Source of the DNA: Pricia mediterranea
GTDB taxonomy: Bacteria > Bacteroidota > Bacteroidia > Flavobacteriales > Flavobacteriaceae
Direction of reading: 5' to 3'
Assembly: GCF_032248455.1 (NCBI RefSeq)
Contig: NZ_JAVTTP010000001.1
Coordinates: forward strand, 2,354,501-2,418,500
Length of the DNA: 64,000 nucleotides
Part shown: positions 53,144 through 62,555 of the stretch, piece by piece
Position numbering within the stretch: position 1 is the stretch's first letter
Layout: the number at the start of each line of letters is the position of its first letter
Notes under the pieces: model-generated
Seen by the model: the letters and a program-made list of their open reading frames with translations, nothing else
Told to the model about the DNA's origin: nothing
Database searches by the model: none
Position numbers and translations under genes: made by a program

Positions 53144-53680
53144 TTATATGGTGTTCGTTAGCTCTCTTTTAATAGTGTTCAATTTGTTCGCTACGCTGGC
53201 GTCGTACTGCAAATCTCCGACACGCAATATGAATCCGCCGATAAGGCTCGGATCGATCTTGTTTTCGATAGTAACCTTGTCTTCGGTAATCTTGGCTATT
53301 TGCTTTAGGGCCTTTTTCTCCAATTCGGGAGTCAAGGGCACGGCGGTGGTCACGTAGGCAACTCCCTCGCCTTTCAAATCCTCATTGAGGATGATGTATT
53401 TCAGGGCTACCTCGTTCAAAAGTCCGATACGTTTGTTGTCGGTCAGGGTATTAATAAGTCCCTTGGTAATTTCACCATTGTCCTTGAAGATTGCTTTCAA
53501 AGCTTCTTTCTTGGTCTCTCCATTGACAACCGGGCTGGCCAACATTGCCCGTAACTCTTTACTGTCGGCGATGGTCGCAGTTACGCTGCGCATATCTCTT
53601 TCGACGGCCTCTGTCGCTTTATTGTCGATGGCCAGGTCAAGGACGGCTTTGGCGTAACGTAAGGCTGCTCTCTGTTCCAT
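53144..53680 (-). CDS. atpH: F1Fo ATP synthase subunit delta
   Basis: A 178-residue OSCP/delta subunit linking F1 to the peripheral stalk. The N-terminal RAALRYAKAVLDLAIDNKAT and C-terminal EDKVTIENKIDPSLIGGFIL then RVGDLQYDASVANKL are diagnostic. Its stop lies 83 bp before the atpA ATG; the atpF stop lies 44 bp before its start. Confidence 0.95.
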   Translation of the reverse strand: MEQRAALRYAKAVLDLAIDNKATEAVERDMRSVTATIADSKELRAMLASPVVNGETKKEALKAIFKDNGEITKGLINTLTDNKRIGLLNEVALKYIILNEDLKGEGVAYVTTAVPLTPELEKKALKQIAKITEDKVTIENKIDPSLIGGFILRVGDLQYDASVANKLNTIKRELTNTI

Positions 53681-53724
53681 AATCTTAATCTTTCCTAATC
53701 ACGGCTCGTAGCTATTTTTTACAA

Positions 53725-54225
53725 TCAGTTAAGCTTGACATCGCCCAAAAGATTGTCGACGAGCTTCAGTTGTTCTTTTTTGTTGGATAGCTGCTCTTTC
53801 AACACTTTCTCCGCGATTTCTACCGAAAGTTCTGCCACTTGGTTCTTGATATCGGCCATCGCAGCTTTCTTTTCACTTTCGATTGCCGATTGGGCCTGTT
53901 TGATCATTTTGTCACCTTCGACCTTGGCCTGTTCCTTGCTGTCGGAAATCATTTTATTCTTGATCTCCCGGGCTTCCTTAAGCATGGCCTCCCGCTCGGC
54001 CCGGGCTTCCTTGAGTAACTTATCGTTGTCGGCCTGTAGGTTCTGCATTTCCTTGCGGGCGTTCTCCGCCGCCTTTAAGGCTTCCTCTATTCCCGATTCC
54101 CGCTCGTTCAAAGAGGTCAAGATCGGTTTCCAGGCGTATTTCACCAGCAGGAAAATCAATCCAATCAATAAGACGGACTGAACAACGAATAATCCCGGTG
54201 AAAAGTCGTTCACTAATGTTTCCAT
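53725..54225 (-). CDS. atpF: F1Fo ATP synthase subunit b
   Basis: The 166-residue peripheral stalk subunit: one N-terminal membrane helix (about 12-28, GLFVVQSVLLIGLIFLLV) and a long charged helix (ERESGIEEALKAAENARKEM onward) that forms the dimeric coiled coil. Standard length and position between atpE and atpH. Confidence 0.95.
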   Translation of the reverse strand: METLVNDFSPGLFVVQSVLLIGLIFLLVKYAWKPILTSLNERESGIEEALKAAENARKEMQNLQADNDKLLKEARAEREAMLKEAREIKNKMISDSKEQAKVEGDKMIKQAQSAIESEKKAAMADIKNQVAELSVEIAEKVLKEQLSNKKEQLKLVDNLLGDVKLN

Positions 54226-54348
54226 ATCGTTTCAAAAATTGTAAGTCGTTCAACTTAAGTCCCTATCCTTTGTCAAAAGGAATTGGCAATTTATAAAACA
54301 TCCCCTGCAACCAACCGTTACAGGGCGATGTCTTTTCTTGATCGTTCC

Positions 54349-54555
<207 letters not shown>

Positions 54556-54571
54556 TTAAATTAAACGAACT

Positions 54572-55738
54572 CTAGATAAAATTTTCTCGGGCCTCCTCGG
54601 TATCGAGCGACTCCCCCGGGGAATGGTCGTGGTCGTGGTCCGCAACTGCCATCCCGATGAACAGGGCAGACAGCATGGTAAAAATATACGCCTGTAAGAA
54701 GACCACTAAAAGCTCTATGAGTAATATAAAGAAAGATAAAATGAGCGAGAGGGCGGTCGCTCCCCCGGTGCCGAGACTATCCTTCAGGGTGAACATAATA
54801 GCAATCAAGCTCATAAGGATGATATGACCCGCGGAGATGTTGGCGAAAAGCCGCACCAAAAGGGAAAACGGTTTGATGATAAACGCCCCCGCCAATTCGA
54901 TGATCGCCAGAACGGGACGGATCAACACGGGGACCCCGGGCATCCATAGCATATGCTGCCAATAGTCTTTGTTGCCGCTAAACGTATAGATAATCAAGGT
55001 GAAAAAAGCCAAGGCGGCGGTAACCGCCAATTGACCGGTTACGTTAAAGCCGAACGGGGTCATGCCCAAAAGGTTCAATATCCAAATAAAAAAGAACACG
55101 GTCAATAGATAGCCCGTAAACTTCCGATAGTGCCTTGGGCCAATATTGGGCTTTGCTATTTCGTCCCGTACGTAAAGAACAAGGGGTTCAAGAACCCGCC
55201 CGATACCTTTTGGCACTTTTCTTTTTTTATACTGCCGGGCCAACGATGAGAAGGCCCAGAACATCAAGAGGCCTGCCAATAGAATGCCGACGACGCTTTT
55301 AGTAATCGAAAAATCCAGCACTTTTTCGGCATTGACGGGGTGGTGGCTCTCATCAAGGGATAGGCTTCCGGCACCTTCCTCCAGTTCGTAGATCTTGGTG
55401 TGGTATTTTACAAAACGTGACCCTCCTTTTTCCACGATAACTTCGCCTTCATCGTCGTGATGGAATTCGGAGGACATAAAGCTGACCAAACCATTGTTAG
55501 ACCAAAGGATAACGGGCAGGGGAAAACCTACGTGTTTTCGTTCCCCGGCATCATTGTTATAGGAGAAGAGATAGAAGTCGTGCGCATCCTTAATATGGTG
55601 ATTGATGTAATTCTCGACTTCATTTGGGGTGTTTACTCGGTCCCCTTGTTCCTGCGGAGGGCTGGAAAAGCCTTGAAAACAGGCCAACGATACTAAAAGG
55701 ATGGTTGTAAAACGCAAACGCGACATTGCTTTTCTCAT
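54572..55738 (-). CDS. atpB: F1Fo ATP synthase subunit a with N-terminal extension
   Basis: The 388-residue stator subunit that forms the proton half channels. The essential Arg is in LLVRLFANISAGHI (about 285), and VVFLQAYIFTMLSALFIGMA is the last helix. The first 150 residues form a signal-like segment plus a soluble, charged exported domain, an extension characteristic of Bacteroidota AtpB. An ATG four codons in is an alternative start. The C-terminus is His/Asp-rich (ADHDHDHSP). Confidence 0.95.
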   Translation of the reverse strand: MRKAMSRLRFTTILLVSLACFQGFSSPPQEQGDRVNTPNEVENYINHHIKDAHDFYLFSYNNDAGERKHVGFPLPVILWSNNGLVSFMSSEFHHDDEGEVIVEKGGSRFVKYHTKIYELEEGAGSLSLDESHHPVNAEKVLDFSITKSVVGILLAGLLMFWAFSSLARQYKKRKVPKGIGRVLEPLVLYVRDEIAKPNIGPRHYRKFTGYLLTVFFFIWILNLLGMTPFGFNVTGQLAVTAALAFFTLIIYTFSGNKDYWQHMLWMPGVPVLIRPVLAIIELAGAFIIKPFSLLVRLFANISAGHIILMSLIAIMFTLKDSLGTGGATALSLILSFFILLIELLVVFLQAYIFTMLSALFIGMAVADHDHDHSPGESLDTEEARENFI

Positions 55739-55817
55739 TGCAGATCGTTCAAAAAGTTGGCTCTTTTAAAGTCGCGCAAAGGTAATCAATAAAATGTTTT
55801 CTCAAACCAAAATTCCT

Positions 55818-56219
55818 TTATTTAAATTTGGTGTCGATCCGGCGTAACAGTTTGGCGATAAAATACACTTCGAGGGATAAGAACAATGCGATCGGAACAA
55901 GTAAGGAAACGGAGCTGGCGGTAGATATCGGGTTCTCGCGCAATACAATGTCTTGGAAAATACCGGCGAAGGCCAAAAGCTTTAATAGTAGCCCGCCCAG
56001 ATAGATGAAGCCGAGTTGAGCGCGGAATTGGGGCAGTTTTGAGAGTGTCAATAGCGAGGTGCAGATTGCGCAGGAGAAAACTGCATGGAAGAGATAGCTA
56101 TGGAGAAGTGAAAAATCTAGTGATTTCCCGAGGTAATCCATGATGCTTTGATGTGCGGAAAACCCGACCAAGAGCAAGAGACCGAACGAAACGATATAGC
56201 TTATGATGATTTTGTGCAC
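55818..56219 (-). CDS. Small polytopic membrane protein, DUF6168-like
   Basis: A 133-residue protein with four hydrophobic helices and a basic C-terminus (AKLLRRIDTKFK). It lies between atpZ and atpB with a 4-bp gap upstream, in the position of atpI-type assembly factors, and resembles a flavobacterial family I associate with DUF6168. It could help assemble the c ring or supply ions, as proposed for AtpI/UncI, but that is inference from position. Confidence 0.65.
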   Translation of the reverse strand: MHKIIISYIVSFGLLLLVGFSAHQSIMDYLGKSLDFSLLHSYLFHAVFSCAICTSLLTLSKLPQFRAQLGFIYLGGLLLKLLAFAGIFQDIVLRENPISTASSVSLLVPIALFLSLEVYFIAKLLRRIDTKFK

Positions 56220-56223
56220 GCTA

Positions 56224-56457
56224 TCACTTGTTTAATGCGTTGGCCTGTTTGATGACCGAATACATAGAGAGAAAAATAGCGAAAAGGGTCACGCTAATCT
56301 CCCAAAAATCCTGATTGAATTTTTGGTCCAGCCATGACCCCAATAGGTTCCCCAGATAAATGGTGAGTCCCATTTGAATGGCGATACCCGAAAATCGGGC
56401 CGCCGTTCGCAATCCACTGTTGCCGTTATCTTCTTTACGAGGCTTTTGCTGGCTCAT
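56224..56457 (-). CDS. AtpZ/AtpI family protein
   Basis: A 77-residue protein with a polar N-terminus and two membrane helices (TAARFSGIAIQMGLTIYLGN and ISVTLFAIFLSMYSVI) joined by a LGSWLDQKFNQDFW loop, the standard AtpZ/AtpI pattern. These help ATP synthase assembly or c-ring ion supply. It overlaps the 3' end of bactofilin by 23 nt, which implies coupled translation. Confidence 0.85.
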   Translation of the reverse strand: MSQQKPRKEDNGNSGLRTAARFSGIAIQMGLTIYLGNLLGSWLDQKFNQDFWEISVTLFAIFLSMYSVIKQANALNK

Positions 56458-56908
56458 GCTTGCTGGTGTTCGTCAGCTGCGATTTGAAATTGTTACTAGA
56501 GGCGGAGCCATTGCTCGAGCCGCTCGATTTTCCGTTCAGGGAACCGCTTTTGCCCTTCATGGAACAGGTGGCGTTGAAAGTCGCGCCGGGCTCTACCGCC
56601 AATTTTACGACCTCGACGGTGCCCTCGATCAGGGCCGATGATTTCAAGGACAACAGGTCGGAGACCAATAGCTCGCCATTGAAACTACCCTCGATGTCGG
56701 CGTTCACACATTCTACCTTGCCATTGATATAGCCGTCTTTTCCGATGACGACCTTGCCGGAAGTTTTTACGTTGCCATCCAGTTTTCCGTCGATACGGAA
56801 ATCAGCCTCGGAGACGATGTCTCCCTTGATTTTGGTGTTTTTTTCGATTCGGTTGGGTTGTCCGCCTATTTCATTCATGGTGCGTGGTTTTTTGTTGTCA
56901 GAAAACAT
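56435..56908 (-). CDS. Bactofilin (polymer-forming cytoskeletal protein)
   Basis: A 157-residue bactofilin. The central domain (about 25-120) is a right-handed beta helix, visible as regular strand turns: IKGDIVSEADFRIDGKLDGN, VKTSGKVVIGKDGYINGKVE and VNADIEGSFNGELLVSDLLS. Both ends are polar and probably disordered. Bactofilins polymerise without nucleotides and position cell-wall or envelope machinery. Its 3' end overlaps atpZ by 23 nt at the head of the atp operon. Confidence 0.9.
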   Translation of the reverse strand: MFSDNKKPRTMNEIGGQPNRIEKNTKIKGDIVSEADFRIDGKLDGNVKTSGKVVIGKDGYINGKVECVNADIEGSFNGELLVSDLLSLKSSALIEGTVEVVKLAVEPGATFNATCSMKGKSGSLNGKSSGSSNGSASSNNFKSQLTNTSKHEPAKAS

Positions 56909-57048
56909 GGTTTATGGTTTTTGGGATTAATGAACTTTGGGAATAATCGTTGCAATTTTGCTGTCGACGAGCGGACAACGATAGATTAGGTAAGTTCAAC
57001 GGAATAAGTTGATGGTTTAGTATATGGAAACACGTTTAATTCACTTGA

Positions 57049-59604
57049 TCATTCCAAAATCCGGTTTTGGTATTCCTGTAGGTTTTTATGTACCTGTATA
57101 ATTTTATAGTTGGATGATGAAATTACAAAATTCCTATTATCGATACCATAATCTCTGTTAATCTTTAATAGTTCTACAAAACCTAGGGCGTAATCTTTTG
57201 AGGGGAAGCCGTGCACCACTACGAATTGATCTTCCAAGGTGTAGACGTCCTTTGACACGATATTGCTATACCTCAGGTCTTCAATCGCAGCTTTCAGGTC
57301 CTGCTTGACCCGTAACGCGATTTCATTGTTGCTTCTTCTAAACGGAAAAACGACCTTCCAATTGCCCGCGCCGGTAGCACCTGTTACCGAGGAGAACTCC
57401 TTGATTGCCAGTTTGGGCAGTTGTTCGGCTACCATCCGCTCCGCTTTTTTGCCTTCGGGATTGTTGGGATAGGTCAACGCTACATAGTCCAGCTGCTCCT
57501 TAAAAGGCTCGAACCCGTTCAACCGTCCGATGGCATTGGCCTTCAGCATTTCGAATTTGGGCACTATCGGGTCGCCGGTAAATAGATCTATATTTTCTTC
57601 GGCCCCGGTAATCGTCTTCAGGAATTCCTGTTGACGGTACAGTTTATACAGGGCGGCGTAGCGGGCATCGGGACTATCGGCCTCATTTTCGAGCACCGCG
57701 CGGGGGTTGAGCAAGATTTCAGCGTATCTAGAATCAGAATGGTTTTGAAGGATATCGGCTTTCATTTGCGCCATCAAAGGACTGCCGGCAGCCTCATAAA
57801 TCTTATAAAGGTTGTATTTTGAAGGGAGGATCAATCGCTCTTCGGGGTCGGATGCCAGCACATCTTCGAGCTTTTCGGCCGCCAGAAGGTTCTCTTTGAA
57901 CTTTTCCTTATAGATCAGCCCTAATTGGTAGTTGGCGAAGTTGCGTTCCGTGCTTAAGCTGTCGATATGGCTTTCTTCCTTCGGAATCCTATCCATATAA
58001 TAGTCCACCGTCAATTGCTCCTCTTCGGTCGGTGTGCCGTCGAGACTATCATTGGCGGCAACCGGTCCGCCGGTAGCTTCGGAGGGCAGCAACCGTCCTT
58101 TTTTGCTCCAGCGCCAGTTGTCTTCCAGTTTTCTTTTGCCCCATCGCTGCATGAAGTCGTTCTTGCCGTAGCCCAGGCTGGTCAGGTTGTAGAAATAAAA
58201 TTTGCCCTTGTTTTCCTTGCCGCCCTGGCTTTCCGCGAACTGGGCGAAGCCGGCGGTCATACGGTCTTCCTCTTTTTTGGCGGCGGCAAGCTTTTCTGCT
58301 TGCAGCTCGGCCACATACTTTTCGAAATAGGCGATCTGGTCGTCGATCGGGAGATTGTACAGCGTGATTACACTATCGGCATACCGTGCGATATCCTCGT
58401 ATTTGATAACATCCGCTAGGTTGTCGAGCTTCTTCTTGGTCGAACGGTATTTTTGGGTGTTTTCCTGTAGGTTGGTCAGGACACTGTCGTAATAGGCCCC
58501 GGACAATTTGTACTCGTTCCGGTCGAAATTGTAGCTCGCCAAATTTTCGTAGTTCAGCGCGTTCAACTTGGGCTCGTTCTGGGTGGCCCGCAACGACTTG
58601 TTGAAATAGACCAAGGCCATGCTATCGTTTTTTTGTTCGAGGTGGTATTCCGCGACCTGTCGGTAGATTTTGTCCAAAAAGGGACGGTTTTCCCGGTTTT
58701 CCTCCATGTTGGTCAGAAATTCGAGCATTTCCAACTTGTTTTCAGGGGTAACCTCGGTATTCCTGATTTTTTCGATCTCCGCGTTGACCATATAGACGCG
58801 CGGCGATTTACGGTTCAGCTCGATGACCTTGTTAAACGCGTAGTTGGCGCTGTCCTTTTGGTCCAGTCGATTATAGAGCTGCCCGATAATATAATAATAA
58901 CGTCCTTTTTCAGGATTTTTTTTGGTTTGATAGGATGCGATTTTGAGCTGCTGGATCGCCTTGCCCAACGAATCCAAGTTGATGTAGGCTTGAGCCATCA
59001 TCGCCCGGGCATCGGCATATTCTTGGTCATCGGGGTTTTCATACTTGAAAACACGTTTCAAGTTTTTGATGGCAAGGTCTTCATTCTCTAGGCGGATGTT
59101 GACCTTTTCGCGCCAAATATGCGCCTCGGCCAGCTTGTCACTATAGTCGTATTTATTGATTATATAGTTGAAGGCCTCGAGGGCGGGAATGTACCGCTGA
59201 TCGAAGTAACGCGCCTTGCCCAGTAAGAGAAAGGCCTCGTCGGTCTGCGGGTTGCGTTCCTCGTCCCCGATGTCCATACTGTGTTTCTGAATGGCCTTGC
59301 TCGCCTTTTCCTCGGCGATGATAAAGTTGGGATTGTTGTCTTCGGAATCTAGCTTAATATCCTCGGTAACCTCTAGGCGCTCTACAGGTAGTATCTCCCA
59401 ATAATCGTCTTGATAGCCTGCGTTCAGTCCCTCACGGCCTTCCTCAAAGGCTAGGTTACCGTTGTACAGCGTGTTATACTTGGTGTTGAGGGCATGCCAG
59501 TTGCGGTTCAAAAAAGCATCCCTTTTGGTGGAACAGGCGTTGAAAACGATGCCCCCCAAAAGCGTTAAAAGGATGTATTTTTTTCTAAATTTCAAAATTG
59601 CCAA
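57049..59604 (-). CDS. sprE: Type IX secretion/gliding TPR lipoprotein SprE/PorW
   Basis: An 851-residue lipoprotein (lipobox FNAC, Cys24) filled with TPR-like repeats. The start of the mature region, STKRDAFLNRNWHALNTKYN then TLYNGNLAFEEGREGL, matches SprE of Flavobacterium and PorW of Porphyromonas, periplasmic lipoproteins needed for gliding and type IX secretion. The C-terminus ends with SNYKIIQVHKNLQEYQNRIL. With gldH elsewhere in the window it shows that this organism has the T9SS. Its 3' end faces nothing but a 140-bp gap before bactofilin. Confidence 0.88.
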   Translation of the reverse strand: MAILKFRKKYILLTLLGGIVFNACSTKRDAFLNRNWHALNTKYNTLYNGNLAFEEGREGLNAGYQDDYWEILPVERLEVTEDIKLDSEDNNPNFIIAEEKASKAIQKHSMDIGDEERNPQTDEAFLLLGKARYFDQRYIPALEAFNYIINKYDYSDKLAEAHIWREKVNIRLENEDLAIKNLKRVFKYENPDDQEYADARAMMAQAYINLDSLGKAIQQLKIASYQTKKNPEKGRYYYIIGQLYNRLDQKDSANYAFNKVIELNRKSPRVYMVNAEIEKIRNTEVTPENKLEMLEFLTNMEENRENRPFLDKIYRQVAEYHLEQKNDSMALVYFNKSLRATQNEPKLNALNYENLASYNFDRNEYKLSGAYYDSVLTNLQENTQKYRSTKKKLDNLADVIKYEDIARYADSVITLYNLPIDDQIAYFEKYVAELQAEKLAAAKKEEDRMTAGFAQFAESQGGKENKGKFYFYNLTSLGYGKNDFMQRWGKRKLEDNWRWSKKGRLLPSEATGGPVAANDSLDGTPTEEEQLTVDYYMDRIPKEESHIDSLSTERNFANYQLGLIYKEKFKENLLAAEKLEDVLASDPEERLILPSKYNLYKIYEAAGSPLMAQMKADILQNHSDSRYAEILLNPRAVLENEADSPDARYAALYKLYRQQEFLKTITGAEENIDLFTGDPIVPKFEMLKANAIGRLNGFEPFKEQLDYVALTYPNNPEGKKAERMVAEQLPKLAIKEFSSVTGATGAGNWKVVFPFRRSNNEIALRVKQDLKAAIEDLRYSNIVSKDVYTLEDQFVVVHGFPSKDYALGFVELLKINRDYGIDNRNFVISSSNYKIIQVHKNLQEYQNRILE

Positions 59605-59739
59605 GATAATATTGAATTTGCCTTGGGATGCAAGGTCTTGGAGTTACCTGCCCCGAGCTCTATGTAAGCTAAACTAAAATTTAGCGGTATTATTATGTAT
59701 TTCATCGGGAAATATAATCAAAAAAGGAGGGTTGGGGGG

Positions 59740-59760
59740 TGGTAGGATGCAAAACACCGA
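59740..59760 (+). repeat. Interspersed 21-bp motif, copy 2, with nearby palindrome
   Basis: TGGTAGGATGCAAAACACCGA matches 17863-17883 at 19 of 21 positions. Just downstream, 59784-59798, is the palindrome GTTGACA-A-TGTCAAC. Both lie between the ABC ATPase stop and the sprE start. Role unknown. Confidence 0.5.
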
Positions 59761-59830
59761 TACCAACTGTCTTTAAACTTGGTGTTGACAATGTCAACCT
59801 GTTAAAGAATAGCTCAAAAACACCTTTGTC

Positions 59831-60631
59831 TTACCGACCATCGGGTTCGTGCGGCGGAACGTTCATCGGATCATTCCATGTCTTTGGGGGATTGATGGAT
59901 GCATTCGCACCGGGCAGGGGGTCGGCCGAAACCTCGTTACCGCCAAAAAACAGTTCCAATTCCTTTAGGGTCTCGGTAGAGGTTTCAATATCCTTAACTA
60001 TTTCGCCGTTGTTCAAGACGACGATCCGCTCGCAGACTTCCGTAACATGGATCAGGTCGTGGCTCGACACCAAAACGGTTACGCCCTGCTTGGCAGCCAA
60101 ATTTCTGATAATGTCCTTAAGACGGATCTGGGTGGTGGGGTCGAGGTTGGCAAAGGGCTCGTCCAAGATCACCACCTCGGGGTTGCCGATAAAGGATGCC
60201 ACAATGCCGGCCTTCTTTTGGTTGCCCTTGGAGAGGTCGCGCAGGTATTTTTTCTGCCCTAATATCTCCCCATGGAAGAAATCCTCAAATTGGGATAGCA
60301 AGGCGTTCACATCAGCCTTGTTCCGGCCTCGGAGTTCGCCGATAAAATAGAAGTATTCCTCGGGGGTCAGATAGCCGATCAGAAAGGTCTCGTCAATAAA
60401 GGCGGAGGTAAAGGGTTTCCAGGCCTCGCTTTGATCTACCTGAACCTCGTTGTTCACGATACGACCGGTGGTAGGCTGAATCAAATCTAACAAGAGGCTG
60501 AAGAAGGTGGTCTTCCCGGCGCCATTGTTACCTACCAGTCCAAAACTTTGGCCCTTGGGAATTTCCAGGTTTTCGATGTTCAATACGGTTTGCGCCCCGT
60601 ATTTTTTAGTGAGATTCTGTGCTATTATCAT
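59831..60631 (-). CDS. ABC transporter ATP-binding protein
   Basis: A 266-residue ABC ATPase with Walker A GNNGAGKTT (about 34-42), signature LSKGNQKKAG (about 130), Walker B VVILDEPFANLD (about 155) and the H loop VLVSSHDLIHVT. The C-terminal tail is Asn/Pro/Glu-rich. It belongs to the ABC-2-type exporter class. It pairs with the DUF5687 membrane protein downstream on the coding order (the permease gene precedes it), with a decayed small gene between them. Substrate unknown. Confidence 0.93.
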   Translation of the reverse strand: MIIAQNLTKKYGAQTVLNIENLEIPKGQSFGLVGNNGAGKTTFFSLLLDLIQPTTGRIVNNEVQVDQSEAWKPFTSAFIDETFLIGYLTPEEYFYFIGELRGRNKADVNALLSQFEDFFHGEILGQKKYLRDLSKGNQKKAGIVASFIGNPEVVILDEPFANLDPTTQIRLKDIIRNLAAKQGVTVLVSSHDLIHVTEVCERIVVLNNGEIVKDIETSTETLKELELFFGGNEVSADPLPGANASINPPKTWNDPMNVPPHEPDGR

Positions 60632-60893
60632 TTAGAATCAATTTTATATTGCTAAGCCTCTCTTCGATGCGTTTCGACAGCCCGGGTCGGTCGTTCCGTT
60701 CCCAGTAATCATTTATCCTTGAGGCCATTCTGCCAGCCCACTTCGGCCCGTTTCCCGCCGGATTGAATCATTCTCGCCAGCCCGTCAGCCCTACTTCAGT
60801 CCGTTTCCCGACGGGTAGGATCTTTTGGGGAGGCCCCTAATTTTGATCTCTTTTATTTCATGCTCTTCAAGCTTTTCCACCGCATCTTTCAGG
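60606..60893 (-). pseudogene. Small gene disrupted by a 53-bp tandem duplication
   Basis: In the gap between the DUF5687 and ABC ATPase genes, the 5' part reads VEKLEEHEIKEIKIRGLPKR then SYPSGNGLK and stops at TAG. About 53 bp on, a near copy of the end of that stretch reads NPAGNGPKWAGRMASRINDY then WERNDRPGLSKRIEERL and on to TAA (60606-60608), 26 nt into the ABC gene. The repeated stretch (CGGGAAACGG, then GGGCTG) is a direct duplication whose 53-bp length breaks the frame. An ATG at 60728 gives a 40-residue frame that might still be made. No family recognised. Confidence 0.45.
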
Positions 60894-60894
60894 A

Positions 60895-62367
60895 TTAAGA
60901 GGTCTGTTTATACGCCAGCAGGGTCTTGTACTTTTCCTTTTTATAGACCTTTTCGATTTGTTTAAAAACGAAGCTCTTGAACGTAAACCCGGCCAACCCG
61001 GCCAGGACTACGAAGATATACCCTGCGGCCGGATTGATAAGATAATGTCCCAGTCCGTAAACCAGCAAGGGCAGAAGCAGTTTCGGAATCGTTAGCAACA
61101 TGGTCTTTAAGTTAAAGGATTGTTTGTCGCCGAACGCCCTCTTGTTCGAGGTCAGGTCGATCGGGGTTTTGATGTAGGCCCCGCCCCATAATACTAGATA
61201 CGAGTTGACACCCATATTATAGATGGCACCTACCAAAACGGCCAGATAGGCGCCCCATCCGAAATAGAGATAAGGAAGTGCTAAAATAGTACTGACCAGG
61301 GTGGCGATGGTTACCAAGTACCATTTGGAGTTCAAATAGTCTCTGTATTTGATGTTCTGGCTCATCATCAACGGATAATACGAGCTGTCCCAACTCGGCA
61401 CGAACTGTCCGAACGTAAAAAGAAAGCCCCCGGAGATAAAGATTCCCGCGAAAATCTTCCAAATAGGGCCATCATAGGTTTCGATTGCCCCGGTAAAGAA
61501 CAATAGACCGTAAAAAAGGAAGAAAACACTGGTCAGTACCGTAGTCTTGGAGCGTTTGTTGCGTTTGATAAGCCGGATGTCGTTCTTGAGGAAGACCCCG
61601 AGATTCCCGAAGCGGTCCAGCCACGAGAAATCCTCGGACTTGGCCTCGGTCTTTTTTTGTGCTAGACCGGCATCCAAATACATGTTTTTTTTGAAATAAT
61701 TGAACGCTGCGGTATAAAGTCCAATTAAAAGAGCCCAAGGAAGTAGTGCCATCCATGGTATCTCGTAAAGAGCTTCAAAAAAGGGAGCCGTCAACCGGGT
61801 AATGTCAAAATAGCCGTAGTACTGGGAGATGCCCAGAAGGGCAAAGACTATGGCCAAGGGAATCAAGATACTGTCCTTATTATTTAGGAGGACGTTCAGG
61901 AAATTGTTGCAGTAGATAAGCGCCAGGATGCCCAAATGCCATCCTATAACGCCCAAAGGGGCGTATCCCTCGATCAAAAGTACCACCGAAAAGGGAACGA
62001 AGAAAAAGGCGTGGGCCAAGTTAAAAAAGGAGACTACCGTCTTGCCCAAGGAGTAACGGACAATCTGGACTTTTTTAATGGGAAGGTAGAGCAAAGGTTT
62101 TATGTTGGTGATGGGCATTTTTTGAAGGGCATACCGAAATCCGAGGTCCCCCGCCAAATAATAGATTAGAAACTGGTTGACTATCAGGAGGGGATCGCCC
62201 CATCCCGACTTTTCGATAAGATAGAACGCCCCGACCCCCATTGAGAGAAACACCACCATAAAATACAGGGCCATAAAGCCCATAAAAATCTTGAGGATCA
62301 AGTTGGTTTTGAAAGAGGCGGCCCTAAAGAACGATTTCCATTGCAGGTTCAGGAAGTGTTTCAGCAT
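60895..62367 (-). CDS. ABC exporter permease, DUF5687 family
   Basis: A 490-residue polytopic protein with about twelve membrane helices, starting MLKHFLNLQWKSFFRAASFK, the DUF5687 N-terminus. A cytoplasmic charged segment (about 228-262, AQKKTEAKSEDFSWLDR) separates two helix sets. The family accompanies ABC ATPases in flavobacteria and is assumed to be the membrane half of an ABC-2-like exporter. The ATPase is the next gene. Substrate unknown. Confidence 0.85.
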   Translation of the reverse strand: MLKHFLNLQWKSFFRAASFKTNLILKIFMGFMALYFMVVFLSMGVGAFYLIEKSGWGDPLLIVNQFLIYYLAGDLGFRYALQKMPITNIKPLLYLPIKKVQIVRYSLGKTVVSFFNLAHAFFFVPFSVVLLIEGYAPLGVIGWHLGILALIYCNNFLNVLLNNKDSILIPLAIVFALLGISQYYGYFDITRLTAPFFEALYEIPWMALLPWALLIGLYTAAFNYFKKNMYLDAGLAQKKTEAKSEDFSWLDRFGNLGVFLKNDIRLIKRNKRSKTTVLTSVFFLFYGLLFFTGAIETYDGPIWKIFAGIFISGGFLFTFGQFVPSWDSSYYPLMMSQNIKYRDYLNSKWYLVTIATLVSTILALPYLYFGWGAYLAVLVGAIYNMGVNSYLVLWGGAYIKTPIDLTSNKRAFGDKQSFNLKTMLLTIPKLLLPLLVYGLGHYLINPAAGYIFVVLAGLAGFTFKSFVFKQIEKVYKKEKYKTLLAYKQTS

Positions 62368-62471
62368 CGGATTTGTAAAATTATGGGATAGACCCGTTTA
62401 AAAGTAGCGTTTTGTTCTGAAATCAGGGACATGTTTTTCGCTTTTACGTTTTAAATCGATTTCCCAATCCG

Positions 62472-62479
62472 TATTTTTG
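62472..62479 (+). promoter_or_regulatory. -7 element TATTTTTG before the PaaE-like reductase
   Basis: TATTTTTG exactly matches TAnnTTTG and is 76 bp before the ATG of the reductase. No clear -33 box was found. Confidence 0.45.
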
Positions 62480-62555
62480 CAGTCCTCGGTGAGAGGTGGG
62501 CCGTCGCAGTTGCGGATGACGGGCTAGATGCTTTTAAATTTTCAGCTGATATACT

